Source: CALKZN01 sp964633815 (GTDB taxonomy: Bacteria > Pseudomonadota > Gammaproteobacteria > Arenicellales > Arenicellaceae). Taken from it: a DNA stretch of 51,051 nucleotides. Below the pieces are notes generated by a model. That model worked only from the letters and a program-made list of their open reading frames with translations, was not told the origin of the DNA and searched no databases. Position numbers and translations under genes: made by a program. The stretch spans positions 1 to 51,051 of the forward strand of contig CAZWHW010000011.1 in the NCBI GenBank assembly GCA_964633815.1, in the 5' to 3' direction. Of this stretch, positions 35,019-42,791 are shown piece after piece. Within the stretch, counting starts at the first letter, position 1, and each line of letters begins with the position of its first letter.

Positions 35019-35987
35019 CTACCTTGATTGCACAAATGCATCAGCCGCAATACTCTGCATGGGCGTCCCAGCCAAAAAGCATACTTTACGCATTTTTTGA
35101 ACAAATGTTTCAGCACCACATAAATAAACTTGTGCATTAGCAAAATCAGGAACAAATTTTTGCGCATAACGATAAATATCGGCCTTAAAACTATGTTTAT
35201 TCCGCGCATCATTTATGCTCAAAGCTACTTGATGAATAGATACTTGCGAACTGCGCAGACAACTAAGCCATTCATTATAATAAAATCCATCATCCGTTTT
35301 TGCGCCAAGCAACATATGAATTGGGCCTTGATGCCCTTGATAAAGCGCATCTTTTAAAATGCCATAAAGTGGAGCAAACCCCGTACCGATTCCGCAAAGG
35401 AATAATGGTTTTTGTTGATCTTCTGCAACATAGAAACATTCGCCAGTAGCACCCACAACCGTCAGATCATCACCAACCTGTAAATCTTTCGCAAGCCAGG
35501 AGCTAACTTGCCCTTGCTCATAAATTCGCACATGTAACTCAATATATTCGTGTAACTTATTATGACTTGCAATTGAATAGCAACGTGATTCTCCATCACT
35601 ACTTTGCAAGCTAATAAATTGCCCAGGACGATAATCAAATTCTTTACTAATATGTAAAATTAAGACTTCATCCGACACTATTTTTTTAGATAACACTATA
35701 GTTTGAAACTGTTGTGCCGCCGGTGCCAACTTGATTCGCATACTTTCACTTGGATGACAGCAACAACTCAAAAAATAACCTTGTTCTTTATGAGTGCTTT
35801 TCAAACCCTTTTGCGCGATTGGGGGAACAGCGTCGTCAGTCATCATTTTACAACTTTGACACACTCCTGCACGGCAACTGTTAGGCACATCATGTCCAGA
35901 ACGCACAATACCTTCCAATACAGACTCACCTTCTTGTAAAGCAATTTGATGTTGCTCACCATCGTTTTCAAACATTATATCTATCAT
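35019..35987 (-). CDS. Ferredoxin-type [2Fe-2S]/FAD/NAD(P)H oxidoreductase
   Basis: A 322-residue electron-transfer flavoprotein. The N-terminal plant-type ferredoxin domain has C38, C43, C46 and C76 (SCRAGVCQSC, later FLSCCCHP). An FAD domain follows with the RxYS motif as SRCYSIAS, then the NAD(P)H domain with GIGTGFAPLYGIL. The order matches reductase components of oxygenases and the Hcr/methane-monooxygenase-C type. The start is the ATG at 35987; an upstream TTG at 36041 would add 18 unrelated residues. It is last in the minus-strand redox cluster, next to the truncated globin, which it could reduce. Confidence 0.85.
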   Translation of the reverse strand: MIDIMFENDGEQHQIALQEGESVLEGIVRSGHDVPNSCRAGVCQSCKMMTDDAVPPIAQKGLKSTHKEQGYFLSCCCHPSESMRIKLAPAAQQFQTIVLSKKIVSDEVLILHISKEFDYRPGQFISLQSSDGESRCYSIASHNKLHEYIELHVRIYEQGQVSSWLAKDLQVGDDLTVVGATGECFYVAEDQQKPLFLCGIGTGFAPLYGILKDALYQGHQGPIHMLLGAKTDDGFYYNEWLSCLRSSQVSIHQVALSINDARNKHSFKADIYRYAQKFVPDFANAQVYLCGAETFVQKMRKVCFLAGTPMQSIAADAFVQSR

Positions 35988-36059
35988 CAAAACGCACTCT
36001 AAATAACTAAAATTTTGTTGGCCTTGCAGATACAAGACCAAACAAAACTTATTAATAAA

Positions 36060-36413
36060 TTAGACATTCAATACATCATCTTTCACACTAACCGCAATCC
36101 CGACAATTTCGTCGATATCAGCTTGTGGAACATCTAAATCGTTTAACGTACCCACTAAAGCTTCCGCAACAGCAGTGAAATGTTCTTCCGTAAGATTCAT
36201 ACCTTTATGTGCTTCACGCATATCCTTACCTGAATAATTATTTGGACCACCAAAAGCCATAGTCAAAAATGCTTTTTGTTTAACATGTTGTTCTTCCATA
36301 TCAATTGTGTCAAAAAAATAACTTATACGGTCATCACTTAATACTTTGCGATAAAAAATATCTACTGCGGCATTCACAGCCGCTTCCCCACCAATTCTTT
36401 CAAAAACAGACAT
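36060..36413 (-). CDS. Group 1 truncated hemoglobin
   Basis: A 117-residue 2/2 globin. The proximal heme histidine is H69 in MREAHKGM, and Y21 in DIFYRKVL is the B10 tyrosine that stabilises bound oxygen; FGGPNNYSGKDM is a family hallmark. Group 1 truncated globins commonly detoxify nitric oxide or reactive nitrogen species, and cyanobacterial GlbN is linked to nitrate metabolism. Its place between the reductase and cytochrome genes of a nitrogen-regulated cluster supports such a role by inference. Confidence 0.93.
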   Translation of the reverse strand: MSVFERIGGEAAVNAAVDIFYRKVLSDDRISYFFDTIDMEEQHVKQKAFLTMAFGGPNNYSGKDMREAHKGMNLTEEHFTAVAEALVGTLNDLDVPQADIDEIVGIAVSVKDDVLNV

Positions 36414-36439
36414 TAGATTTTCCTCTTAAGATTACTTTA

Positions 36440-36694
36440 CTATTTAACTTGATTAATCATATAGCGAACCGCAGCAGCAGCGTCTTCATCGGATAAAGCC
36501 GTTCTCCCGCCCTTAGCAAGCATTAATTCAAAACCTTTAAGGCATGCTGAATTAATTGCTTGACCATGACAGACCATACAATCTGTGTTTACCACCTGTT
36601 CGCCAACATCTACGTCAGGTTCTTTGCCGCAAGCAGCAATAAACATTACTGCTTGCAACGAAGAAACCTTCATTAATTGTTGAACTTTCAACAT
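36440..36694 (-). CDS. Small c-type cytochrome (c5-like), internally shortened
   Basis: An 84-residue heme lipoprotein candidate. It has a lipobox-like FIAAC (C22), one heme site CMVCH at residues 39-43 and a probable axial methionine near M58 in FELMLAKGG, followed by the normal end LSDEDAAAAVRYMINQ. Compared with cytochrome c5 proteins, about 20 residues between the heme site and the methionine segment are missing (GQAIN is followed almost directly by LKGFELM). It may be a degenerate or minimal cytochrome; the frame itself is open. The signal region is also short of basic residues. Confidence 0.6.
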   Translation of the reverse strand: MLKVQQLMKVSSLQAVMFIAACGKEPDVDVGEQVVNTDCMVCHGQAINSACLKGFELMLAKGGRTALSDEDAAAAVRYMINQVK

Positions 36695-36716
36695 TGTGCA
36701 ATTGCGCTCGAATCAC

Positions 36717-37307
36717 CTATAAAGGCACTCGAATCACGACACCACCCATAACATCACCAATTTTGAAATCAGTTTTTGGCGTGTCTTTATGCTCATTGTG
36801 ACAAGTCACACATGCTTGAGAAACAGCAACATCAGCGTAAACAGCAGTGTAATAAGTCACATCACCTAACTTTTCTTCGCCGTAATAATTCTTACCGGGA
36901 TTATCTACAATGTATTGCAAGCCGGTCTTCTCAAGTTCAGTTTTTGGCCCGTTTTGCTTACCAATTGGCCACAAAGACTGAAGTGAATAAGTAAATTCGT
37001 CAGTCACTTCAGCAACTGCTTCAGACCCGGCACGAAACATTTGAGCAGGCAATAACGCACCATTCTCGATATCTTTCCAGTACTCATCCGGCTTAATCAC
37101 ATTCGCACCATTTGGACCTAAACGCTGAACAATCAATTTTGTGTAGTTCGCACGGTCAGCATTCATCACTGCGAATAGTGAGTCAGTAAACAAAGATGGT
37201 TTAATTCCTGTGGGAGCTGCTGGAGCCGATGTGGTTTCTTTTTCATTACAGGCAGCTACGGCTACCAATGATGCTAAAGCGACGATGGTTAATGCTTGTT
37301 TCTTCAT
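36717..37307 (-). CDS. DUF3365 (Tll0287-like) heme lipoprotein
   Basis: A 196-residue secreted protein. The N-terminus MKKQALTIVALASLVAVAAC is a lipoprotein signal. The mature part matches DUF3365: YTKLIVQRLGPNG, GLQYIVDNPGKNYYGEEKLG and one c-type heme site CVTCHNEH near residue 165. The fold of the family is PAS-like with a single heme, and it is usually thought to sense or transfer electrons. It is second after the multiheme cytochrome gene, so the heme c cassette is probably co-expressed. Confidence 0.85.
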   Translation of the reverse strand: MKKQALTIVALASLVAVAACNEKETTSAPAAPTGIKPSLFTDSLFAVMNADRANYTKLIVQRLGPNGANVIKPDEYWKDIENGALLPAQMFRAGSEAVAEVTDEFTYSLQSLWPIGKQNGPKTELEKTGLQYIVDNPGKNYYGEEKLGDVTYYTAVYADVAVSQACVTCHNEHKDTPKTDFKIGDVMGGVVIRVPL

Positions 37308-37368
37308 TTTGTACCTCTCAATTTAAAAACTTAGTTAATATTTGCTCTCTACCTAATCAATCGCGCGA

Positions 37369-38757
37369 TTACTGTCGTTTCATCGCCCAATCAATAGATT
37401 CAATATGTTTGCTGGGTTTATCAGCAAAATTTTTCTTAATCAGTTCTGAGTCAGCCAACGCATCTATGGAAAATTCTAAGTTATGGCAAGCAAGACAAAC
37501 AGACCGCAACATTTTTTCGTTAGGTCTTAAGTTCAGGTTTTGGTTATGCTCAACTCGATAAACATCAGGCTCACCATCTCTGCCTTTACGCACTTTGACT
37601 TTTGGCAAGTGACAAGTCGCGCAAGTCACTGCTGCTGCTTCAGCAAGCTCGCCTTGTTGAAACTTTTGCCAAAGAGACCCATGTGGTGAATCGGCAAATG
37701 AGGCGGTATGTTGGTCAGCATGACAGCCAACACAAGAATCTACTGCAGCCGTTTGTGTGTCATAAGAGTGTGCTGAATGACAACTATTACAAGTTAGCTC
37801 TTTATGTTTTGATTCGGATGCAAACGCCAAATGTGAACTAGGTTGAATTTGACCTGGCGTCATTGGTGCCAACTTCTCAGCTAATTTCGGCGACAAACGC
37901 ATGCCATGTTTGCCCTCAGTAAAGCCTTTAAACTCAGCAGTATGGCAAGACTGACACACCTCCATGCTAGGCTTTTCTTGCCATTGAGCAGGTACAGAAA
38001 CTGCGGCATTACCAACCTCTTTGGTATGACAATCAACACAATTAACCTCAGCTTTAGCGTGGGCACTAGCTAACCAATCACCATGAGGTGCTGGATTAGC
38101 TGCAACCATGGAGCTATTCAACTCTCGCATTGATTGCGACATCTGTACCAAAGTTTTGCCTGGTTTTTTGGCAAAAGTCGATGCAGCATTAGCTAACGGT
38201 ATCTTGCCCATTTCATTCAGCCAAACACCGCCTGAATGTTTAACCAAAAAATCTTCATATAAAGATTTATTATCATGATAGTTGTGACAGCCAGCAGTCG
38301 CACAGGTTTCAAAACCTAAATCTTTATGACTTGGACGATTTTCACCAACTTCTATATGACAATGCACACAAACATCTTGCGGCACGGTAAGACCCATTGG
38401 ATTGGTAATATCTTTTTTATGTTCGGTATGGCAAGCCACACATTTCGTAGCATCAATTTTCTTCAATAAGTCCGCATTTCGAGGATTAGTAAATTTTTTC
38501 TTTGGGTGCGAATCATCAACTGCATCCAACTCTTCTTGATGACAATTCGTACATGCGTCTTGTAAAACAGGGCCAGCGCCAAAAGCATCTGTGTGACAGC
38601 TAATACAAGACAGTTCAATTTGATGATGTCCATGCGTTGTTTCACCAATTAGCAAAGCAGTTTTATCTTCTGCTGCAAAAATCGTATATAGATAAAAGGA
38701 GGCTACGACGATTGAAAATAGCAACCAAATTAACCAAAGCGACTTCTTAACATTCAT
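37369..38757 (-). CDS. Membrane-anchored undecaheme c-type cytochrome
   Basis: A 462-residue multiheme cytochrome. An N-terminal helix at about residues 5-27 is an uncleaved anchor or signal. Ten CXXCH heme sites begin at C51, C69, C106, C130, C240, C268, C323, C342, C379 and C421. An eleventh at C152 has the rarer CX4CH spacing (CATAGCH). Many extra histidines could serve as second axial ligands. The site pattern is like the cytochrome c3/OTR superfamily, but I see no catalytic lysine-type heme (CXXCK), so it is more likely an electron carrier than a nitrite reductase. It follows the reductase-ferric-reductase fusion gene by 16 nt, which suggests that it accepts or delivers electrons directly from that protein on the periplasmic side. 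Confidence 0.9.
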   Translation of the reverse strand: MNVKKSLWLIWLLFSIVVASFYLYTIFAAEDKTALLIGETTHGHHQIELSCISCHTDAFGAGPVLQDACTNCHQEELDAVDDSHPKKKFTNPRNADLLKKIDATKCVACHTEHKKDITNPMGLTVPQDVCVHCHIEVGENRPSHKDLGFETCATAGCHNYHDNKSLYEDFLVKHSGGVWLNEMGKIPLANAASTFAKKPGKTLVQMSQSMRELNSSMVAANPAPHGDWLASAHAKAEVNCVDCHTKEVGNAAVSVPAQWQEKPSMEVCQSCHTAEFKGFTEGKHGMRLSPKLAEKLAPMTPGQIQPSSHLAFASESKHKELTCNSCHSAHSYDTQTAAVDSCVGCHADQHTASFADSPHGSLWQKFQQGELAEAAAVTCATCHLPKVKVRKGRDGEPDVYRVEHNQNLNLRPNEKMLRSVCLACHNLEFSIDALADSELIKKNFADKPSKHIESIDWAMKRQ

Positions 38758-38773
38758 AAACTTTCAGATTAAT

Positions 38774-40792
38774 TTAGTAGTAATAGACGGTTAAAATATG
38801 GATCGCCAACAATATGGGCAGCGGCCATGTCACTAAAATGTGACACCATGAAAAAAAGCGCCGTATCGACACGGATTGAGTTGGGTTTAATTTATGACTC
38901 AAGCCCATGACAGCACCTGCGACACCACCTAATAACAACACTGAAATAAAATTGATCATCAACATTTGATTCAGGTTTTCACCAAAGTGCATTCCCGTAT
39001 GCAACACCAAGGTCATGGTGCAAGCCACTCCCAAAAAAATATGGCCGAAACGCCAATAAGCAAATTGCCCAAATTGCAATCTCTTAATACGTTTACGCAA
39101 AGAAATAATTAACCCTACAATTGACATCCCTAGCAATGTGAATCCCGTTACTTGTTTCCAATATTTATCATTCCAAAGAAACTCAAATAGCGCAGAACTC
39201 TGCACCGAGTCTGAAACAGCAATCGCAGGCAAAGACGAAATAATAATGGCCATCAACACGGCTAAAAAGCTTGCTAGCGCGGTTGGTATCCAAGCAATTT
39301 CTTTTTCAGCACTTTGCTTAACGCCACCGCTTACTTCTACCAATTGAGCGATCAATGGTTTACAGGAACCACAGACCAATCCAGCCCCCGTTTTTTCCGA
39401 AACATCTGCAGATTGCACACAACCATTCGCTGCCATACATTCGACCATACAAGCGGTCAACTGCCCTTTACTAATTGAATTACATTGGCAAACTATTGCG
39501 CTTTCCTGCCAGCTTTGTATTTGACTTGATTCTTCACCGAGCCAAACTTTTCCTGTCAATCGAAATAACCAACATCGCCACCAAAAAATTTTCCTTTCTT
39601 GTAAAAAGCTTTCCTGAATACGTTTTGCTTGCGGCCATTCTCCGATCGCCACGACTCCTTGAATCATGCCTTTTCGGACAACAATTTTACGATAACTATC
39701 TGCCTTCTTATAAACCAGTCCCTGTCGATGAGGTTGATAGCTTAAATTAGTAACCTCACCCATACTAATAACAGGCTCTCCCACGACTTTTAAACGACTA
39801 ACTTCAAGAGAACCTTGATATTTTGCATTACCTTGACTCAAGACATCTGCCAAGACCGCAGCTTGTTCATAACCGGGACTAACCAAACCATAGGTCACAC
39901 CTTGATATTCACAACATTCACCAATGGCATAAACATTTTCAGCAGACGTCGAAAGCTTTTCATCAACTAAAATTCCATTTCGTACTTTTATGCGAGCATC
40001 ACGTGCTAACTCAACATTTGGCGATATACCCGTACACAATATAACGGTGTCACATTCAATATATTCTTTGTCGCGTGTGAACACACCTTCAACTACGCCA
40101 TTGCCTTTAATTTCACGGACGCCCTGTTGGGTAATGACATGAATACCCATAGCCTCAATTTTGGCTTGCAAAACCTCTGCAGCTTTATCATCAAGCTGTC
40201 TATTTAGTAAACGTTCACCTTGCTGAATCACAGTGACTCGAGTGTTGTTACGCAGCATTGCCTTAGCCGCCTCTAAACCCAACAATCCCCCTCCCATAAC
40301 ACACACATGCCGTGCTCTGGAGGTTCTAGCCAATAATTTCTCGGTGTCTTTAAGACTTCGAAAAGTGAACACACCTGATTTATTGATACCGTCAATTCTG
40401 GGTATAAAAGGTCTTGCTCCAGTCGCAAAAATCAAATGATCGTAGTGATATTGGTTTGATTCAGAATCAGTAATTAGCTGACTCTGAGCGTCAATTGATT
40501 TAATAGTTGTACAAATACTAGAAAAACCCTTAAAACGCGAAGGATCAGGCAAATTCAAATTGATAGAGTCGTAACTTACTTCGCCAGCCAATAAAGCGGT
40601 TAGCAGTACACGGTTGTATGGCAAAACCTCTTCATTACCAATCAATAGGACATCGGCATTAGGCAAACGATCTAATAATTCCGAAGCAAAACGTACTCCA
40701 ACCGGCCCCGCACCTATAACAATATAGCGCTCATTTGGACCTGAAATATTAATCTCGGCCTGACTCAATTCTTGTATTTCTTGTTCTGCCAC
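38774..40792 (-). CDS. NirB-like FAD/NAD(P)H reductase fused to [2Fe-2S] BFD domain and di-heme b membrane domain
   Basis: A 672-residue single frame with three parts. Residues 1 to about 330 form a pyridine-nucleotide reductase with VIGAGPVG (25-32) and the NAD(P)H motif GGGLLGLEAA, closing with YAIGECCE and PGYEQA as in NirB/NasB. Residues 430-480 hold a BFD-type [2Fe-2S] domain with CXC (C435, C437) and CXXC (C474, C477). From 500 to 672 there are five hydrophobic helices. Helix 3 carries H584 and H598 and helix 5 carries H651 and H665, each pair 14 apart, the HX13H pattern of ferric-reductase/NOX di-heme b domains. The start is a GTG at 40792. The chain would carry NAD(P)H electrons via FAD and iron-sulfur through two hemes across the membrane. 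Confidence 0.85.
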   Translation of the reverse strand: MAEQEIQELSQAEINISGPNERYIVIGAGPVGVRFASELLDRLPNADVLLIGNEEVLPYNRVLLTALLAGEVSYDSINLNLPDPSRFKGFSSICTTIKSIDAQSQLITDSESNQYHYDHLIFATGARPFIPRIDGINKSGVFTFRSLKDTEKLLARTSRARHVCVMGGGLLGLEAAKAMLRNNTRVTVIQQGERLLNRQLDDKAAEVLQAKIEAMGIHVITQQGVREIKGNGVVEGVFTRDKEYIECDTVILCTGISPNVELARDARIKVRNGILVDEKLSTSAENVYAIGECCEYQGVTYGLVSPGYEQAAVLADVLSQGNAKYQGSLEVSRLKVVGEPVISMGEVTNLSYQPHRQGLVYKKADSYRKIVVRKGMIQGVVAIGEWPQAKRIQESFLQERKIFWWRCWLFRLTGKVWLGEESSQIQSWQESAIVCQCNSISKGQLTACMVECMAANGCVQSADVSEKTGAGLVCGSCKPLIAQLVEVSGGVKQSAEKEIAWIPTALASFLAVLMAIIISSLPAIAVSDSVQSSALFEFLWNDKYWKQVTGFTLLGMSIVGLIISLRKRIKRLQFGQFAYWRFGHIFLGVACTMTLVLHTGMHFGENLNQMLMINFISVLLLGGVAGAVMGLSHKLNPTQSVSIRRFFSWCHILVTWPLPILLAIHILTVYYY

Positions 40793-40863
40793 AATACGTA
40801 TTTGACAATATAGTTAATAATTTCAGTAATCTGCTGCTTAGTAATAACGGCTATAAAACAAGC

Positions 40864-40914
40864 AAAAAAAATGCTCATCAAGACCTAAGGAATAAACCTT
40901 TATCTTGATGAGCA
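40864..40914 (-). terminator. Leader terminator upstream of the redox operon
   Basis: On the minus strand TGCTCATCAAGA pairs perfectly over 12 bp with TCTTGATGAGCA, with a partly paired 19-nt loop, followed by eight T residues. It sits about 70 nt upstream of the reductase fusion and about 60 nt past the predicted sigma54 start. An ANTAR-domain gene lies immediately upstream, so transcription antitermination is a natural reading. Alternatively it terminates that gene. Confidence 0.8.
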
Positions 40915-40986
40915 CCTTTGCCCTATTCTTTAATTTTTTAAAAAAAGCGATGAACTTCTAGTTCAAATTGTTACGACTAAATAATA

Positions 40987-41002
40987 AGCACTTTCTATGC
41001 CA
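40987..41002 (-). promoter_or_regulatory. Predicted sigma54 promoter of the redox operon
   Basis: TGGCATAGAAAGTGCT on the minus strand has the -24 GG and the -12 GC at the exact 12-nt offset, and matches TGGCA and TGC of the consensus. The predicted start near 40976 lies upstream of the leader terminator. A half-site TGGTGCA for NtrC-type activators is present at 41100-41094, about 120 nt upstream of the start. Confidence 0.6.
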
Positions 41003-41116
41003 CTTTTCTCACACTATAAAACCTTATAGTTCATAGCTGTTTGCTGTCTCATAAAGCACATTAAAATAAATTCGCGCATTATTACTACGCAATTGCACCA
41101 AATTAATCCGAAGCTA

Positions 41117-41533
41117 CTAATGCCGATCAATAATTTTTTCAGACAATTCCGCCATAGACTGGTTATTTTTCATCGCGGTAGTACGCAAAAATTCGTAAGC
41201 TTCATTCTCCGTTAATCCATTTTTATCCATTAGTAAACCTTTAGCTTTAGCAATGATTTTTCTCTGACTCAGTTGCCGTTCAAGCTTCTCTGTATATTTC
41301 TGATGTTGTGCAGATTGCTGATATCGAACTAAAGCAGTATTTACAATACTAGGCATACGCTGGTAATTCACCTCACCACTTAAAAACACACTAACTCCCG
41401 CAGACAGGCAGCGTTCAACATCACCTTCTGACTCTTTACCAAGCTGTAAAATAATAGGCAAAGGATAATGCTCTTGAATCGTTTGAAGTTGCACATCCAA
41501 TTCAACGCTCATTTTTTCATTATAGAGCATCAA
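41117..41533 (-). CDS. ANTAR-domain response regulator (NasT-like), N-terminus lost in gap
   Basis: About 138 codons remain of a NasT/AmiR-type antiterminator. The visible part includes the end of a pseudo-receiver domain (LPIILQLGKE, LSAGVSVFLSG), a helical linker and the C-terminal ANTAR RNA-binding domain (LSQRKIIAKAKGLLMDKNGLTE and EAYEFLRTTAMKNNQSMAEL). The frame runs into the 100-N gap with no start codon. By comparison with full-length NasT proteins roughly 45 residues are missing, so the gap must cover at least about 130 bp if the gene is intact. It sits between the nitrate transporter and the redox operon. Confidence 0.82.
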   Translation of the reverse strand: MMLYNEKMSVELDVQLQTIQEHYPLPIILQLGKESEGDVERCLSAGVSVFLSGEVNYQRMPSIVNTALVRYQQSAQHQKYTEKLERQLSQRKIIAKAKGLLMDKNGLTENEAYEFLRTTAMKNNQSMAELSEKIIDRH

Positions 41534-41633
41534 NNNNNNNNNNNNNNNNNNNNNNNNNNNNNNNNNNNNNNNNNNNNNNNNNNNNNNNNNNNNNNNNNNN
41601 NNNNNNNNNNNNNNNNNNNNNNNNNNNNNNNNN
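41534..41633. other. Assembly gap of 100 N inside the ANTAR gene
   Basis: Fixed-length gap. Unlike the first gap, the flanks do not overlap. On its right, 41634-41793 lie between the gap and the transporter terminator and contain the start region of the ANTAR gene or its leader; the inverted repeat ACCAG/CTGGT lies near 41701-41720. Confidence 0.95.
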
Positions 41634-41793
41634 GATCAAATAACGCTCTAATTGCCCTTTAACTGTCACCCATTCTTGGTTATTCAAATCATAAAAGCAC
41701 CAGAAAAGTGTTACTGGTCAACGTAATTAGTTACCTATTTAAATCTATCCTTAAAAAGAGAATCATATTGCAACAACACGTCCTATAAATTTA

Positions 41794-41826
41794 AAATAAA
41801 AAAGGGCTGCTACCAAGTAGCAGCCC
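41794..41826 (-). terminator. Rho-independent terminator of the nrtABD operon
   Basis: On the minus strand GGGCTGCTAC pairs with GTAGCAGCCC around a 3-nt loop, followed by TTTTTTATTT. It lies about 70 nt past the ATPase stop. Confidence 0.92.
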
Positions 41827-41892
41827 TCACACAATACTTAATATCCTGCTGGAGGAGAAAAAACGGATATCAAGTTTGTTTTTGCACGTGAA

Positions 41893-42747
41893 TTAACTCG
41901 CTTTTTTTGAAATTTCATCCTCATCAGCGCTAGTTTCACGTTTTTTCTTTTCGTCTTCCAAGTCAACCACACCTTTCTTTTCATACAAGAATGTTAAAAC
42001 TTCTTGGCGATATTTATTGAACTCATCTGATTTAGACAATGCCACTCGCTCACGCGGGTAAGGCAAGTCTACTTCTAGAAGTTGGCCAACTTTTGCAGCT
42101 GGGCCATTGCTCATCATGACAATTTTATTAGACATCAACACAGCTTCATCAACATCATGCGTAATTAAGATGATAGTGGTATTCAAATTCTTTTGAATTT
42201 CCATCACTGAATCCTGTAAATGCGCACGTGTTAATGCATCTAATGCACCAAACGGCTCATCCATTAACAATACTTTTGGCTGCATTGCCAAACAGCGAGC
42301 AATACCCACACGTTGCTTCATACCACCTGAAATCTCACTTGGCAGTTTGTGCATTGCATGATCCATATGCACAAGCTTAAGATTGTATTCAATCCATTCT
42401 TTCATCTCAGCCTTAGACTTTTGACCTTTGAAAACCTGTTCTACACCCAGAGCAACATTTTCATATACTGTCAACCACGGCATCAAAGCGTGATTTTGGA
42501 AAACCACTGCACGATCAGGACCAGGACCTTTAACTTCTTTGCCTTCTAAAATAACACCACCATAAGTCGCATCATATAGACCTGCAACAATATTCAAAAC
42601 TGTAGATTTACCACATCCTGAATGACCAATAATTGATACAAAATCACCTTCATCAATTTTAATATTCACACCTTTTAGCGCGCAAAATGGCCCGTTATCG
42701 GTTGGGAATTCGATCCCAACATCGGATAGTTCTAAATAGCTATTCAT
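41893..42747 (-). CDS. nrtD: Nitrate-type ABC transporter ATP-binding protein
   Basis: A 284-residue ATPase with Walker A GHSGCGKST, signature SGGMKQR and Walker B LLMDEPFGALD, of the NrtD/SsuB/TauB group. The C-terminal tail after about residue 235 is charged (DEEKKK and similar) and has no solute-binding extension, so it is NrtD-like, not NrtC-like. It is the last gene of the nrtA-nrtB-nrtD unit, followed by a strong terminator. Substrate assignment rests on the NrtA-like binding protein. Confidence 0.9.
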   Translation of the reverse strand: MNSYLELSDVGIEFPTDNGPFCALKGVNIKIDEGDFVSIIGHSGCGKSTVLNIVAGLYDATYGGVILEGKEVKGPGPDRAVVFQNHALMPWLTVYENVALGVEQVFKGQKSKAEMKEWIEYNLKLVHMDHAMHKLPSEISGGMKQRVGIARCLAMQPKVLLMDEPFGALDALTRAHLQDSVMEIQKNLNTTIILITHDVDEAVLMSNKIVMMSNGPAAKVGQLLEVDLPYPRERVALSKSDEFNKYRQEVLTFLYEKKGVVDLEDEKKKRETSADEDEISKKAS

Positions 42748-42791
42748 CGTTTTTCTCCGTTACTTTTCATTTAATAATTCAATCCGTATTA

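Noticed and set aside
37369..38757. Multiheme cytochrome as NrfA-type nitrite reductase or hydroxylamine oxidoreductase
   Set aside because: There is no CXXCK active-site heme, the site count is eleven rather than five or eight, and the spacing does not fit either enzyme.
40850..40980. Canonical ANTAR two-hairpin RNA motif in the leader
   Set aside because: A small TGAAC/GTTCA hairpin is present but has a 5-nt loop, and no pair of 6-nt loops with A1 and G4 was seen. Only the terminator is claimed.
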